Notes: a model not told the origin generated them from the letters alone. A stretch of DNA of 64,000 nt from CAVRGQ01 sp963720785 (GCA_963720785.1 CAVRGQ010000009.1:248001-312000); one strand, 5' to 3'. Counted from the first letter of the stretch, positions 1 through 9,952 are shown. Numbers and translations are program-made.

Positions 1-10
1 GCGGGACGCC

Positions 11-1286
11 TCACCCGGAGACCTTGACGACCTTGCCGCAGCTGTACGCGGTCACGATCTGGAAGGCGACGCCGTCGCTGCGCACGAGCGAACCGCAGGG
101 CGTGGGCTTGGTGTGCGCGCCCGGGAACTTGGTGGGCCCGGCGACACCCTGGAGCTGGTACGTGAAGTTCTTGTTGGCGGCGCTGATGAGCTTGCCGATG
201 GTGAGGTCCTTGCCCGCCTTCTGCACCGCGGCGAGGAACAGGTCGGCGGAGAGGTAGCCCGCGATCACCGACTGGTTGACCGCCTGGTCGGGGGCGGCCT
301 TCGCCACGTCGTCGACGAGCTGCTGCATCGCCGGGGTGTTCGCCGCGGCCTCGGTGGGCGCGGTCTGCAGGAACACCGATGCGCCGGAGGCCTGCGCGAC
401 GAGGTTGGGGTCGTACTGCACGAGGTTGGTGAAGGTGCCGAGGTAGCCACCGTCGCGCAGCGCCTGCTGCACGCCCGTGACGTTCGAGTAGGAGCCGACC
501 ACGAAGATCGCGGCGCGGCGCCTTGCCCCCGTTGCTCACCAACGTGTCCTTGAGCGCGGCTGCGTAGTCGCCACCTGGCGGCACCGGGAGGTTGGACTGC
601 GCGGAGGTGACCTTCAGGCCCGCGGCCTTCAGCCCCGAGCTGACTTCCTGCAGCGCGTACTGCCCGGCGGCGGAGTTGTCGGTGAGAACCGCGGCGGTGT
701 TGCCCAGCGGGTTGGGCGACGCGAAGCCCTGCTTCACCGCCTTGCCCCACATGTTCGTGGTGAGCCCACTCGCCGCGATGCAGCCCGAGTACCCGAAGCC
801 GAACCCGTTGCCGCAGAAGCTCGACGACAACGCCCAGCCGAAGTACGGCATCTGCGAGTTCACCAACTCGCTGGCGCCGGCCATGTCGGACGCGACCGCG
901 GGCACGACGGCGAAGATGTCGGTGGCGGCGATCTTCTCGACCGCGGCCTTGTTGCTGTCGGGAGTGCCGCCGTCGTCGGTGACGCCCTGGAAGGTGATCG
1001 TGCGTCCGTTCACGCCACCAGCCGCGTTGGCGCGGTCGAACCGGGCCTTGGCGCCGACCGCGGCGTCGCCGTAGAGCGCGCTGGTACCGAGGCCGCCGAC
1101 CGTGATCGTGGTGTCGCGTCACGCCTCGCACCGCCGGCCGGCCGCCTTGGCGGTGGTGGCAGGCGCGGGACTCGTGGTGGTCGTCTGCGCGCCCGCGCCG
1201 AGTGCGAGCAGCGCGACCGCGACCAGCGTGACCAGGGCGACGACGGGGACACGGAGGCTCGAACGGACGGTCGGTCGCGAGCTCAT
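11..1286 (-). CDS. Liv-type ABC transporter substrate-binding protein, interrupted frame
   Basis: Extracytoplasmic receptor of the branched-chain amino acid / amide (HAAT) ABC class, type I periplasmic-binding fold. The start ATG at 1284-1286 begins with a hydrophobic signal segment (VALVTLVAVALLALGAGA). The mature part reads DTTITVGGLGTSALYGDA, then GVTDDGGTPDSNKAAVEKI, typical of this receptor family. The frame is broken twice: an in-frame TGA at 1119-1121 just after the signal peptide and a one-base frame change near 520-535, after which VGSYSNVTGVQQALRDGGY continues to the stop at 11-13. Its ATG overlaps the stop of the upstream phosphatase gene (ATGA), so the two are probably coupled. 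Substrate is not readable from sequence. Either a decaying gene or base-calling errors; the intact codon pattern on both sides favours errors. Confidence 0.8.
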
Positions 1287-1798
1287 ACGGGGGCTCCGTG
1301 CAGGTAGGGGCGCAACAGCGCCAGCAGCTCGTCGATCTCGCGCGCGCACTCGTGGTACACGTCGACGTCGCCGCCGGCCGGGTCCTCGACGTCTTCCCAG
1401 TCCTCGAGCTCGACGTCGGCGAGGCCGAGCGCGGCGACCCGCTCGTGCAGCGGGCCCTCGGTGGCGGGCAGGTCGCGCACGAGCCGCTTGAGGGTGCCGG
1501 TGCGGGCGGCGATCTCCGGGTGGCGCCGCCGAACGAAGCGCACGTGCTCGCGCGCCATGGCGACCACAAGGTCGGCGTCGCGCAGGTCGGCGTCGGCGAG
1601 CTGCGAGCTGCGGTGGCCCGGGGCGTCGAGCCCGAGGCCGGCGAGGGCGTCGCGGGTGCGCCAGCTCATCGGCATCCCCTCGACCACGTGGGTGCCGCGG
1701 GTGCTCACGAGCAACCCGGGCACGTGCTCGGCCAGGATCGCGCCGGCCATCACCGAGCGCGCCGCGTTGCCGGTGCAGAGGGTGACCACGTGAGGCAT
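1283..1798 (-). CDS. Low-molecular-weight protein-tyrosine phosphatase / arsenate reductase family
   Basis: 171 residues, cytoplasmic. The phosphate-binding loop CTGNAARS near the N-terminus fits the CX5R(S/T) signature of the low-molecular-weight tyrosine phosphatase fold, and a late Asp-Pro (EDPAGGDVDVYHE) occupies the usual general-acid position. The ATG at 1796-1798 is chosen because it places the catalytic loop about 8 residues in, as in the family, and because TAGAAT lies 7 nt upstream on this strand, which suggests leaderless expression. Its stop overlaps the start of the downstream substrate-binding protein. Members dephosphorylate Tyr-phosphorylated proteins or reduce arsenate; the extra Cys residues expected of a thioredoxin-linked reductase are not evident, so phosphatase is preferred. 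Confidence 0.75.
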   Translation of the reverse strand: MPHVVTLCTGNAARSVMAGAILAEHVPGLLVSTRGTHVVEGMPMSWRTRDALAGLGLDAPGHRSSQLADADLRDADLVVAMAREHVRFVRRRHPEIAARTGTLKRLVRDLPATEGPLHERVAALGLADVELEDWEDVEDPAGGDVDVYHECAREIDELLALLRPYLHGAPV

Positions 1799-1805
1799 CG
1801 GCGGG

Positions 1806-1853
1806 ATTCTAGGGACCGGGCCCACCCCTGGCGGTTGCACCCGTCCGTAGGCT
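1806..1853. promoter_or_regulatory. Divergent pair of leaderless-type -10 boxes
   Basis: On the minus strand TAGAAT (1806-1811) is followed by 7 nt and the phosphatase ATG at 1798. On the plus strand TAGGCT (1848-1853) is followed by 7 nt and the pirin ATG at 1861. Both match the TAnnnT -10 consensus of actinobacterial housekeeping sigma factors, at a distance that would place the transcript 5' end on or next to the start codon. Confidence 0.6.
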
Positions 1854-1860
1854 TGGGCGC

Positions 1861-2562
1861 ATGACCATCGACCTGCGCCCCGCCTCCACGCGCTTCCACA
1901 CCGAGCTCGACTGGCTCGACTCGTGGCACAGCTTCAGCTTCGGGTCCTTCCACGACCCGCAGAACACCCATCACGGGCTGCTGCTCGTGAACAACGACGA
2001 CGTGATCGCCGGCGGCGGTGGGTTCGGCACCCATGCCCACTCCGACATGGAGATCGTCACCTGGGTGCTGCGCGGCGAGCTCGAGCACCGAGACAGCGAG
2101 GGCAACGAGGGGACCATCTACCCGGGGCTCGCCCAACGGATGAGCGCCGGGCGCGGCATCCGCCACTCGGAACAGAACGCCAGCGCCACCGCCGACGTCC
2201 ACCTCGTCCAGATGTGGGTGCTCCCCGACACGCGCGGCATCGCCCCCGGCTACGAGCAGCGCGACCTCGGAGCCGCGATCGACGCCGGCGGTCTCGTGGT
2301 GGTCGCGTCGGGCCGGGGCCACGAGGGCGCGGTCACCATCCACCAGCGCGACGCGACGTTGCTCGTCGGTCGCCTCCGCGAGGGCGAGGCGGTCACCGTG
2401 CCCGCGGCTCCGCACGCGCACGTCTTCGTGCCCGTGGGCGGCGCGACATTGGCCGGGCAGGCGCTCGCCACCGGCGACGCGGCCCGGTGCACCGACGCGG
2501 GCGAGCTGGAGATCATCGCCGGGGCGGCGGGCGGAGAGGTGCTCGTGTGGCTGACGACCTGA
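1861..2562 (+). CDS. Pirin-family bicupin (YhhW-like)
   Basis: 233 residues, close to the 231-residue E. coli YhhW. It opens with the pirin hallmark (LDSWHSFSFGSFHDPQNTHHG). The metal ligands of the N-terminal cupin are visible as H58 and H60 (GTHAHSDME) and H102 and E104 (IRHSEQ), the same spacing as in YhhW, whose member shows quercetin 2,3-dioxygenase activity in vitro; the physiological role is unknown. The second cupin (about 140-230) lacks metal ligands, as is usual. A TAGGCT box 7 nt upstream suggests a leaderless transcript. The end overlaps the GTG of the next gene by 16 bases, implying a two-gene operon. Confidence 0.88.
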   Translation: MTIDLRPASTRFHTELDWLDSWHSFSFGSFHDPQNTHHGLLLVNNDDVIAGGGGFGTHAHSDMEIVTWVLRGELEHRDSEGNEGTIYPGLAQRMSAGRGIRHSEQNASATADVHLVQMWVLPDTRGIAPGYEQRDLGAAIDAGGLVVVASGRGHEGAVTIHQRDATLLVGRLREGEAVTVPAAPHAHVFVPVGGATLAGQALATGDAARCTDAGELEIIAGAAGGEVLVWLTT

Positions 2563-3395
2563 GGGTCGTCGCCGTCGACTGGTCGGGACGCGCCACCGGC
2601 GCGGGTAAACACCTGTGGTTGGCCGAAGCGCGCGTCGGCACCGGCTGCCCCGGAGACGACGGCCCCGAATTGGTGCGGCTCGAGTGCGGGCGCACGCGCG
2701 ACCAGCTCGTCGACCACCTCGTCGCCCTGCTCGACGACGGACCGCTCGTCGTCGGCCTCGACTTCTCGTTCGCGCTGCCCACCTGGTGGCTCGAGCAGGA
2801 GGGCTACCGGGACGGACCGGGCCTCTGGGTTGCGGCCGTCGACCGCGGCGAGCACTGGCTGCAGGAGTGCGCGCCGCCCTTCTGGGGGAAACCCGGGTGC
2901 GCGAAGCCACCGGGCGAGCCGGGTGCCGGCCTGCGCGTCACCGAGCGGGCGCTGAGCGTCGGCGGGATCGCACCGAAGTCCACGTTCCAGATCGGCGGCG
3001 CGGGCGCGGTGGGCACCGGATCGGTGCGGGGGTGGCCGCACTTGCTGCGACTGCGGGAGGCGGGATACGCGGTGTGGCCGTTCGACGCACCCGCGGCGCC
3101 CCCGCTGGTGGTGGAGGTGTGGCCCCGGCTCTGCACCGGGCCCGTGGTGAAGTCGGATCCAATGGCGCGGGTCCGCTACCTGCAGGGACAGCTCACCCAC
3201 GTGCAGGGCGACGTGCGCGACCTGATGGGCGCGAGCGAAGACGCCTTCGACGCCGGGTGCACCGCCCTGGTCATGGCCGCACACGCGTCGGAGTTCGCCG
3301 GCCTCGCCGCACCCGACGACCCCCTCGCGGGCTGCGAGGGCTGGGTGTGGGCCCCGCCCGGGAGTTCGGCTACTGCTCGTCCTGGAGGCGGGTGA
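2547..3395 (+). CDS. Predicted RNase H-fold protein (DUF429-like)
   Basis: 282 residues from a GTG that overlaps the end of the pirin gene. The protein starts with VVAVDWSGRATGAG and has a second acidic motif VVGLDFSFALP (about residue 68) and a later VVEVWPRLCTG; this beta-strand-Asp pattern resembles the DUF429 predicted RNase H-like nucleases, where the first Asp would be catalytic. There is a Cys-rich aromatic region (CAPPFWGKPGC). I am unsure of the exact family. Its 3' end runs 26 bases into the 3' end of the convergent secreted-protein gene, so both transcripts would be antisense there. Confidence 0.6.
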   Translation: MADDLRVVAVDWSGRATGAGKHLWLAEARVGTGCPGDDGPELVRLECGRTRDQLVDHLVALLDDGPLVVGLDFSFALPTWWLEQEGYRDGPGLWVAAVDRGEHWLQECAPPFWGKPGCAKPPGEPGAGLRVTERALSVGGIAPKSTFQIGGAGAVGTGSVRGWPHLLRLREAGYAVWPFDAPAAPPLVVEVWPRLCTGPVVKSDPMARVRYLQGQLTHVQGDVRDLMGASEDAFDAGCTALVMAAHASEFAGLAAPDDPLAGCEGWVWAPPGSSATARPGGG

Positions 3396-4056
3396 GCGAC
3401 GAGGCCGTTGCTGCCTCGAGGATGTCGTTCGGCGGGTTGTCGTCACTGTTCTGGAACGAGTACACGTCGACGAAGCGCCCCACCTTCACGGCGATGTTGA
3501 TGAACTTGGCCTTGCTGCCGTCGGGTGCCGACACCTCGGCGGTGTAGGCGATCGCCGCGTCCCCGAGGTTGGACACGTCGCTCTGCGCGACCGAAACCTC
3601 GATGCCGCCACCCGCGCCCTTCACGGTGAACTTCTCCAGGCACGACGCGATCGTCGAACCACTGAAGAGCTTCAGCGCGGCCGCCGCCTTGGCATGACTC
3701 GAGAACGCGGTCACCACGTTGGACGCGGTGGTGGCGACGCCGTCGCTGTACTCGAGTGAGCGCGCCTCGGGCAGCACGGCCGTGATCTTGCGCAGCTTCA
3801 CGTACTGCGAGCAGCCGGGGATCTTGCTCGCGACCTTGATGGCCTGCTCGTCGGAGATCGCCTGACTGCGCGTGCCCGTCCAGTCGGACGGGAAGTCGAC
3901 CGCCACGAGCGTGCCCGCGCGCGCGGCCTTGACGTCGTCGGCCTTGGAGGCGCCGGCGACCGGCGCGGTGGCGAAGAGCAGCACCGCCACGACCGAAGCG
4001 ACGGCGGCGAACCCGGCCGTGATGGTGGTGGTGGAGGTGCGAAGTCGATGTCCCAT
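3370..4056 (-). CDS. Secreted or membrane-anchored protein of unknown function
   Basis: 228 residues. The N-terminus is a clear Sec signal: short basic start (MGHRLRTST) and hydrophobic core VASVVAVLLFATAPVAGA, with a probable signal peptidase site near ASA/GAS. The mature domain (about 35-228) contains two Cys residues (GCSQYV and SCLEKF) that could form a disulfide, and alternating beta/helix patterns reminiscent of the extracytoplasmic sensor domains of actinobacterial kinases and lipoproteins; I do not recognise it as a named family. TAGATT on the minus strand (complement of 4063-4068) lies 6 nt before the ATG, so expression is probably leaderless. Confidence 0.7.
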   Translation of the reverse strand: MGHRLRTSTTTITAGFAAVASVVAVLLFATAPVAGASKADDVKAARAGTLVAVDFPSDWTGTRSQAISDEQAIKVASKIPGCSQYVKLRKITAVLPEARSLEYSDGVATTASNVVTAFSSHAKAAAALKLFSGSTIASCLEKFTVKGAGGGIEVSVAQSDVSNLGDAAIAYTAEVSAPDGSKAKFINIAVKVGRFVDVYSFQNSDDNPPNDILEAATASSLTRLQDEQ

Positions 4057-4095
4057 CCGGGGAATCTACGGTGCGCGCGACCCATACTTGGCATC

Positions 4096-5045
4096 TTGCG
4101 ATCGACCGGGAGTTCGACGGGGCGGGTGCTCGCGGCAGTCGGCGGCGCGGCGCTCTTCCTGCTGCTCGTGCAACTGCTGTGGTCACCGCCGGCCGGCATC
4201 GTCGTGCAGGGCGCGCTGCTCGGCGGCCTGAGCGCGCTCCTCGCGCTCGGCCTGGCCCTCGTGTACCGGGCCCACCGCATCCTCAACTTCGCCCAGGGCG
4301 ACCTCGGTGCCGCGCCGGCCTCGCTGGCGGTGCTGCTGGTGGTGAGCAGCGGCGCGAGTTGGCTGGTGGCCTTCGTTGCGGGCCTGGCGACGGCGGTGGT
4401 GCTCGGCGCGGTGGTCGAGATCCTCGTCATCCGCCGGTTCACCCGCTCCCCGCGCCTCGTGCTCACCGTCGCCACGATCGGGCTCGCGCAGGTGCTCGCC
4501 GGTCTGGGCCTGCTCCTCCCCCGCTGGTTCGACGTCGCCATCCCCCCGCAGAGCTATCCGGCCCCCGTCGACTGGCACTTCACCGTCGACCCGATCCGCT
4601 TCGGCGGCAACGACGTGCTCGCGGTGGTGGTCGTGCCCCTCGCGTTCGTGGGCCTCGCGCTGTTCCTGCGCACGCGGCTCGGCACCGCGATGCGCGCCTG
4701 CGCCGACGACCCGGAGCGCGCCGCGCTCGTCGGCATCCCGGTGCGTCACGTGCACACCGCGGTGTGGGTGATCACGTCGGTGCTCGCCTTCCTCGCGGTG
4801 TTCCTGCGCGCGGGAATCGTCGGCCTGTCGATCGGCACCGTGCTCGGGCCGTCGCTGCTCCTCCCCGCGCTCGCAGCCGCGGTGATCGGGCGCATGGAGC
4901 ACCTGCCGACGATCGCCTTCGCCGCGATCGGGCTCGGCATCGTGGAGCAGGCCGTGGTGTGGGACTGGAACCAGCCGCAGTACGTGCAACCGGTGTTGTT
5001 CGTCGTGGTGCTGCTCGCGCTGTTCTGCACGCCCAGCGGGCCGGG
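4096..5045 (+). CDS. LivH-like permease module of a fused ABC importer
   Basis: First module of what looks like a single long ABC importer. It has about eight hydrophobic segments and the LivH motifs GLALVYRAHRILNFAQGDLG (helices 2-3) and GTAMRACADDPERAALVGIPV (cytoplasmic coupling loop). The TTG at 4096 is preferred because CATACT (4083-4088) ends 7 nt before it; GTG 4126 is an alternative. The frame is lost near 5036-5050, in a G-rich run just after LLALFCTPSG. In the neighbouring frame the sequence goes on as RTRTEPSTWRAIREPRPVPP, which resembles the linker between permease halves in fused actinobacterial transporters, so a stop and restart are not needed. Substrate probably a branched-chain amino acid or amide; not proven. 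Confidence 0.75.
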
Positions 5046-6099
5046 GCCTGCGCACGCGCACCGAACCGTCGACGTGGCGCGCGATCCGCGAGCCGCGCCC
5101 GGTGCCACCGGCCCTCGCCCGCCTCCCCGAGGTGCGCGTCGTCGCGCGCGGGCGCGGTGGCGCTGGTCGCAGTGCTGCTGCTCCTGGTGCCCGCAGTGTT
5201 CTCCGAGAGTCGCACCAACCTCGCCGCGGTCGCCCTCGTGTACGCGGTCATCGCACTCTCGCTCGTCGTGCTCACCGGCTGGGCCGGCGAGGTGAGCCTC
5301 GGGCAGATGGCGTTCGTGGCGATCGGCGCGGCGGTGGGCGGCTCGATCACGGCGCGGTGGGGCACCGACCTCGCATTCGGGTTGTTCGGCGCCGGCCTCG
5401 TGGGCGCGGCCGTGGCGGTGGTCATCGGCCTCCCGGTCCTGCGCCGACGCGGGCTCACCATCGCGGTGGTGACGCTCGCGTTCTCGCTCGCCACCACGGC
5501 CTGGCTCCTCAGCCCCGCGGTGTTCGGCCCCGGTCACTGGTGGGACTGGTTGCCGCCGTCACGCATCGAGCGCCCGGACCTGTTCGGGTTCGTCGACGTG
5601 CGCAGCGAGACCGCGTTCTACCTGCTCTGCCTCGCGGTGCTCGGGGTCGCCGTGCTCGCCGTGCACGTGCTGCGGCGAGTGCATGCCGGCCGCGCGTTCG
5701 TCGCAGTCCGCGAGAACGACCGCGCCGCGGCGGCGATGGGGATCCGCGTGCGCGCCACCACTCTCGGGGCCTTCGCGGTGTCGGGCTTCCTCGCCGCGTT
5801 CGCGGGCGCACTGTTCGTGCACCAGCAGAACGGCCTGCAACTCGACTCCTACGGCGCGGGCGAGAGCCTCGTGGTGTTCGCGATGGTGGTGATCGGCGGC
5901 CTCGGGTCCATCCCGGGGGCGATCCTCGGCGCGTTCGCGGTGCGCGGCGTCACCTGGTGGCTCCCCGCCGACTGGCAGTTCCTCGTGACCGGCGCCGGGC
6001 TGCTCGGGGTGCTGCTGGTGTTCCGCGGCGGGCTCGGCGCCGCGCTCGCCGACCTGCGCGACGGGTGGCTGCGCCGGGTCGCCCGGCGGCGGGGAATCC
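5046..6099 (+). CDS. LivM-like permease module of the fused ABC importer
   Basis: Second permease module. After a linker ending LPEVRVVAR a further frame change (about 5145-5160) leads into VALVAVLLLLVPAVFS, and then the LivM signature VVLTGWAGEVSLGQMAFVAIGA. Later motifs are FVAVRENDRAAAAMGIRV (coupling helix) and VVIGGLGSIPGAILGA, both standard for LivM. About ten transmembrane segments are visible. No convincing independent start codon or ribosome-binding site precedes this module. Near 6085-6110 the frame changes once more in a GGCGGCGGGG run and the reading continues directly into the ATPase module. Confidence 0.75.
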
Positions 6100-6909
6100 G
6101 CGCCCCGCGCTCCTCGGCATCGAGGCGCAGGAACCCGCGCCGCAGGCCGAGGTCGACGCCGCACCCATCCGCACCCGCGAGGACGTGCTGCTGTCGGTGC
6201 GCGGCCTCGACGTCGAGATCGACGGCGCGTCGGTGCTCGCGGGTATCGACCTCGACGTCGCCGCGGGCGAGATCGTCGCGCTGGTGGGCACCAACGGCTC
6301 GGGGAAGTCCACGTTGCTGCGCGTCGTGTCGGGCGTGCTGCGCCCCGAGCACGGTCAGGTGTGCTTCGCCGGCGACGACATCACGCGCACTCGCCCCGAG
6401 CGGCTCGTGGCCCGCGGGATGGTGCAGGCGCCGGGCGGTCACGGCGTGTTCCCGTCGCTGACCGTCGCCGAGAACCTGCGGCTCGCGGCGTGGACCGTCA
6501 CCACCGCACGTTCCGACGCGATCGAGCGTGCCCTCGAACGGTTCCCCGAACTCGCGAGCTGTCGCACGCGCCGCGCGGGCGACCTGTCGGGCGGCGAGCA
6601 GCAACTCCTGACCCTCGCGATGGCACTGGTGACGCGGCCGCGCCTGTTGCTCGTCGACGAGCTGGGCCTCGGCCTCGCGCCGGCGGCGCTGACGCGTGTG
6701 CGGACGCTGCTGGAGGACCTCCGCGCCGAGGGCACGACGATCGTGGTCGTCGACCAGTCGCTCGACACCGCCCTCGGCCTCGCCGACCGGGCCTGGTACC
6801 TCGAGCGCGGCGTCGTGCGCTACGAGGGCTCGGCCGCGGGCCTGCGCGACCGACCGGACCTCGCGCACGCCGTGTTCCTGGGCCGCACGGCTCCCGCCCG
6901 CGCCGCGAA
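6100..6909 (+). CDS. LivF-like ATPase module of the fused ABC importer
   Basis: First nucleotide-binding domain. Visible in order: Walker A GTNGSGKST, Q-loop region MVQAPGGHGVFPSLT (the usual Gln is here followed by APGG), signature LSGGEQQLLTLAMAL, Walker B LLLVDELGLGLAP. Walker B ends DE followed by LGLGLAP, the LivF form. It would energise the preceding permeases in the inner membrane. It follows the LivM module without a recognisable start, consistent with a permease-ATPase fusion. A frame change occurs near 6905-6915, after FLGRTAPARAA, leading into the second ATPase. Confidence 0.75.
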
Positions 6910-7596
6910 GCGTCGATGCCGTCGATGCCGGGCGGGGTACCGGGTTGCGGGTCGACGGGGTGTCGGTGCACTACGGCGGCGTCGTCGCGCTCGCCGACGT
7001 GAGCCTCGAGGTGCACCCGGCTGAGATCGTCGCCCTCGTCGGCCCCAACGGCGCGGGGAAGACCACGCTGTTCGACGCGGTGTCGGGGTTCCTCGCCGTC
7101 GACCGCGGCCGCATCGAGCTCACCGGTGCGGGCGCGCGCGACCTCACCAGCCTGCCGCGCCCCGGCACGGGCACGCGCGGGACTCGGTCGGTCGTTCCAG
7201 GACGGTCGTCTCTTCCCCGCGCTCACGGTCCGCGAGACCGTGACGGTGGCGTGCGCGCGGACCCGCCGTGCCGCACGACGGGGGCGCGTCGACGAGCTCC
7301 TCGACCAACTCGGGCTCGTCGACCACGCCGACCGGTTCGTGCACGAACTCTCGACCGGGATGCGCCGCATCGTGGAGCTCGCCTGTGTGCTCGCGCACGA
7401 GCCACGGGTGCTGCTCCTCGACGAGCCGTCGAGTGGGCTGGCCCAACGTGAAACCGAGGCGCTGGCGCCGCTGCTGCTCGACGTGCGGGAACGGCTGGGC
7501 GCAACCATGCTGCTCGTCGAGCACGATCTCGCCCTGGTGGATGCCATCGCGGATCGCACCGTGACCCTCGAGCTCGGGCGGGTGGTCGGCGACTGA
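6910..7596 (+). CDS. LivG-like ATPase module of the fused ABC importer
   Basis: Second nucleotide-binding domain, ending at the true stop at 7594-7596. Walker A is GPNGAGKTT. A frame change lies in a C/G run near 7165-7175; beyond it LGRSFQDGRLFPALTV is the Q-loop region. The signature motif is ELSTGMRRIVELA, a departure from canonical LSGGQ that occurs in actinobacterial LivG-type fused transporters, followed by Walker B VLLLDEPSSGL and switch His in VEHD. The four modules together span about 1160 residues in the order LivH-LivM-LivF-LivG. The solute receptors encoded at 11-1286 and 8278-9952 are plausible partners. Confidence 0.75.
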
Positions 7597-7611
7597 GGCC
7601 TTCGGCTCCGG

Positions 7612-8217
7612 TCAGGCCTCCATCCCGCCGGGCACGCCGTTGCGCCAGTCGCCCCACGCGTCGAGACCTTCGGGCACGCACGCCACCGCGACGATGATCG
7701 CGGCGAGCGGGTCGGCCCACCACCACCCGAACACGATCGTCGCCGCCAGCGCGAGCAACACCCCGGTGGCGAGGCAGCCGTCGAGGAACGTGATGCGGGC
7801 CTCGTGCTCCAGCGGGTGGTTGTCGAGCTGCTCGCCGAGGCGCCACTTGCGGTACGCGAGGGTGAACATCACGACGGCGGTGACCCCGAGGTAGGCGACG
7901 CCCCACACCGAGTCGTCGGCCCGGTGCCCGCTCGCCAGGGTGAAGACCGCGCCTGCGGACAGCACGACGGCGAGGGTGAAGAAGGCGAGGGCCACCATGA
8001 GCATGGCGTGGTGCGTGCGGGCCGCCCCGTCACCCCGCAGCTGCCACAACACCACCGCGGACGCGAAGATCTCCACGAGGGAGTCGAGGCCGAAGGCGAT
8101 CAGGGCCAGCGAACCCGCGGCGATGCCGAGCCCGACCGTGACGAAGACCTCCATCACGTTCCATGCGATCGTGAGCAGTTCGAGTCGTTCGGCCCGTGCG
8201 ACCGCTCGGCGAGCCAT
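7612..8217 (-). CDS. Cation efflux (CDF-like) membrane protein
   Basis: 201 residues with about six membrane segments. The stretch AGSLALIAFGLDSLVEIFASAV is the cation-diffusion-facilitator motif in helix 2, with the Asp that normally contributes to the transport-site metal. ADDSVWGVAYLG and FLDGCLATGVLLAL match later helices; a cytoplasmic C-terminal metal domain is absent, so this is a short, membrane-only member. The ATG at 8215-8217 is preceded by TAGGGT with exactly 7 nt between, a leaderless arrangement. It is convergent with the ABC importer. Metal specificity cannot be read. Confidence 0.72.
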   Translation of the reverse strand: MARRAVARAERLELLTIAWNVMEVFVTVGLGIAAGSLALIAFGLDSLVEIFASAVVLWQLRGDGAARTHHAMLMVALAFFTLAVVLSAGAVFTLASGHRADDSVWGVAYLGVTAVVMFTLAYRKWRLGEQLDNHPLEHEARITFLDGCLATGVLLALAATIVFGWWWADPLAAIIVAVACVPEGLDAWGDWRNGVPGGMEA

Positions 8218-8277
8218 CTGCCCCACCCTACGGGGTGACCCTCGTGGGTGCGGTTCGTGCGCGACGATCTGCGGGCC

Positions 8278-9952
8278 ATGCATCGCCGCCCCTTCCCCCT
8301 GTGGCTCGCCGTGCTCGCCGCGAGCCTCGTGATCGCCGGCCTCGTCCCCGGCGTCACCCCGGCCACCGGCGCGGGCGCGGCCGGCGATCCGCCGAAGGGG
8401 GGCTCGGCGCCGCCGCTGACCTTCGACGAGGCCAAGGCCCAGGGGAAGACGGTCGACTGGGGGCCGAACTGCGACACCACCACGGGGAAGGTGGCGGTGC
8501 CCACCGGGTACGCGCCGCCGTGCGTGGAGCCCTGGACCGGCACGGGCAAGGCGGCCGACAACGGGGGGAAGACCGCACCCGGGGTCACCGCCGACACCAT
8601 CACCGATCGCGCTCTACCAGGCCCAGCCCGACCTGCTGCAGCAGTCGTTCTTCGAGGCGAGCGGCAGCGACGAGAGCCTCGCCGCCGAGAAGGCGACCAC
8701 CCAGCAGTACATCGACTTCTTCTCCGCGCACTACGAGATGTACGGCCGCAAGGTCCAGCTGGTCACGCTGAAGGCGAGCGGGCCACCGGACGACGACGTC
8801 GCGGCGAAGGCCGACGCCATCAAGGTGGCGACTGAGCTGCACGCGTTCGCGTCGTTCGGCGGGCCGGGCGAGACCCCGGCCTACGCCGAGGAGCTCGCGG
8901 CCCGCGGCGTGCTCTGCGTGGGCGACTGCGTGATCGCGCAGCCGCAGTCGTTCCTCGACGCGAACTTCCCGTACGTGTGGCCGACGACGGCGTCGCCCGA
9001 ACAGGCGAGCCTCCACTGGGCCGCGTTCGTCGGCGGGCAGCTCGGCACCAAGCCCGCGCGCTACGCGGGCAGCAAGGACCTGGCGAAGCAGAAGCGCGTC
9101 TACGGCGTCGTGCACTACGACGACGCCGCCGGCAACTTCTCGAAGAGCGTGGCGTCGTTCGAGCGCCAACTCGCCAAGTACAAGGTGAAGGCCGCCGTCA
9201 CCATCCCGTACTCACTCGACCTCGCGACCGCGCAGCAGGACGCGCGCAACATCATCGCCAAGTTGCAGTCGAGCGGCGTCACCAGCGTGGTGCTCGCGGG
9301 CGACCCGGTGTTCCCGTCGATCCTCACCAAGGAGGCGACCGCGCAGGGGTACTTCCCCGAGTGGGTGGTGCTCGGCTACGCGTTCACCGACACCACCGTG
9401 TTCGGCCGCACCTACGACCAGCAGCAGTGGGCCCACGCGTTCGGCGTGTCGCTGCTGCCGGCGCGCACCGCCGACGACGTCGACGAGCTCGCGAACGTCA
9501 TCACCTGGCAGACCGGGCACCCGCCCGCCGCGAAGACGTTCCGCGAGTTGGTGCAGGCGCCGCTCGTGTTCTTCACCGGCGTGCACCTCGCCGGGCCGAA
9601 CCTCACCGCCAAGACGTTCGCCGCAGGCCTCGCCCGCTATCCGGCCGACGCGCCGACGGTGCCCACCCGCTTGCACTTCTCGTGGGGCCGGCACGGCATC
9701 TGGCCCGGCCGCGACCTCACGGGCGGCGACGACGCCACCGTGATCTGGTGGGACGCGAAGTCGTCGGGCACCGACGAGGTGGGCCGCAACGGCGAGGGGA
9801 TCTGGCGCTACGCCGACGACGGCGCGCGCTACCTGCCGAACGGCTGGCCGAAGCGGGCAATCAAGTTGTTCGATCCCTCGACGTCGACCGGTGTGATCAC
9901 GCAGCTCACCCCGGCGGAGATGCCGCCGAGCTATCCGTCGCCCGCGGGCTGA
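8278..9952 (+). CDS. Liv-type ABC transporter substrate-binding protein, one frame change
   Basis: About 557 residues with a signal peptide (MHRRPFPLWLAVLAASLVIAGLV), longer than a typical 400-residue receptor because of an N-terminal insert with CDTTTGKVAVPTGYAPPCVEPW, a segment seen in some actinobacterial receptors. The frame changes near 8608-8618 (GVTADTIT then IALYQAQPDLLQQ). The rest is a type I binding fold: FASFGGPGETPAYAEELAARGVLCVGDCV, then LYYP-type lobe 2 with SSGVTSVVLAGDPVFPSILTK. It is the second receptor of this class near the fused permease; being separated only by the cation transporter, it may feed the same permease. Ligand unknown. Confidence 0.8.

Noticed and set aside
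1923..2546. Long plus-strand frame overlapping the pirin gene
   Set aside because: It is a high-G+C shadow; the real gene in that frame begins at the GTG at 2547 and the upstream part is Arg/Pro-rich nonsense.
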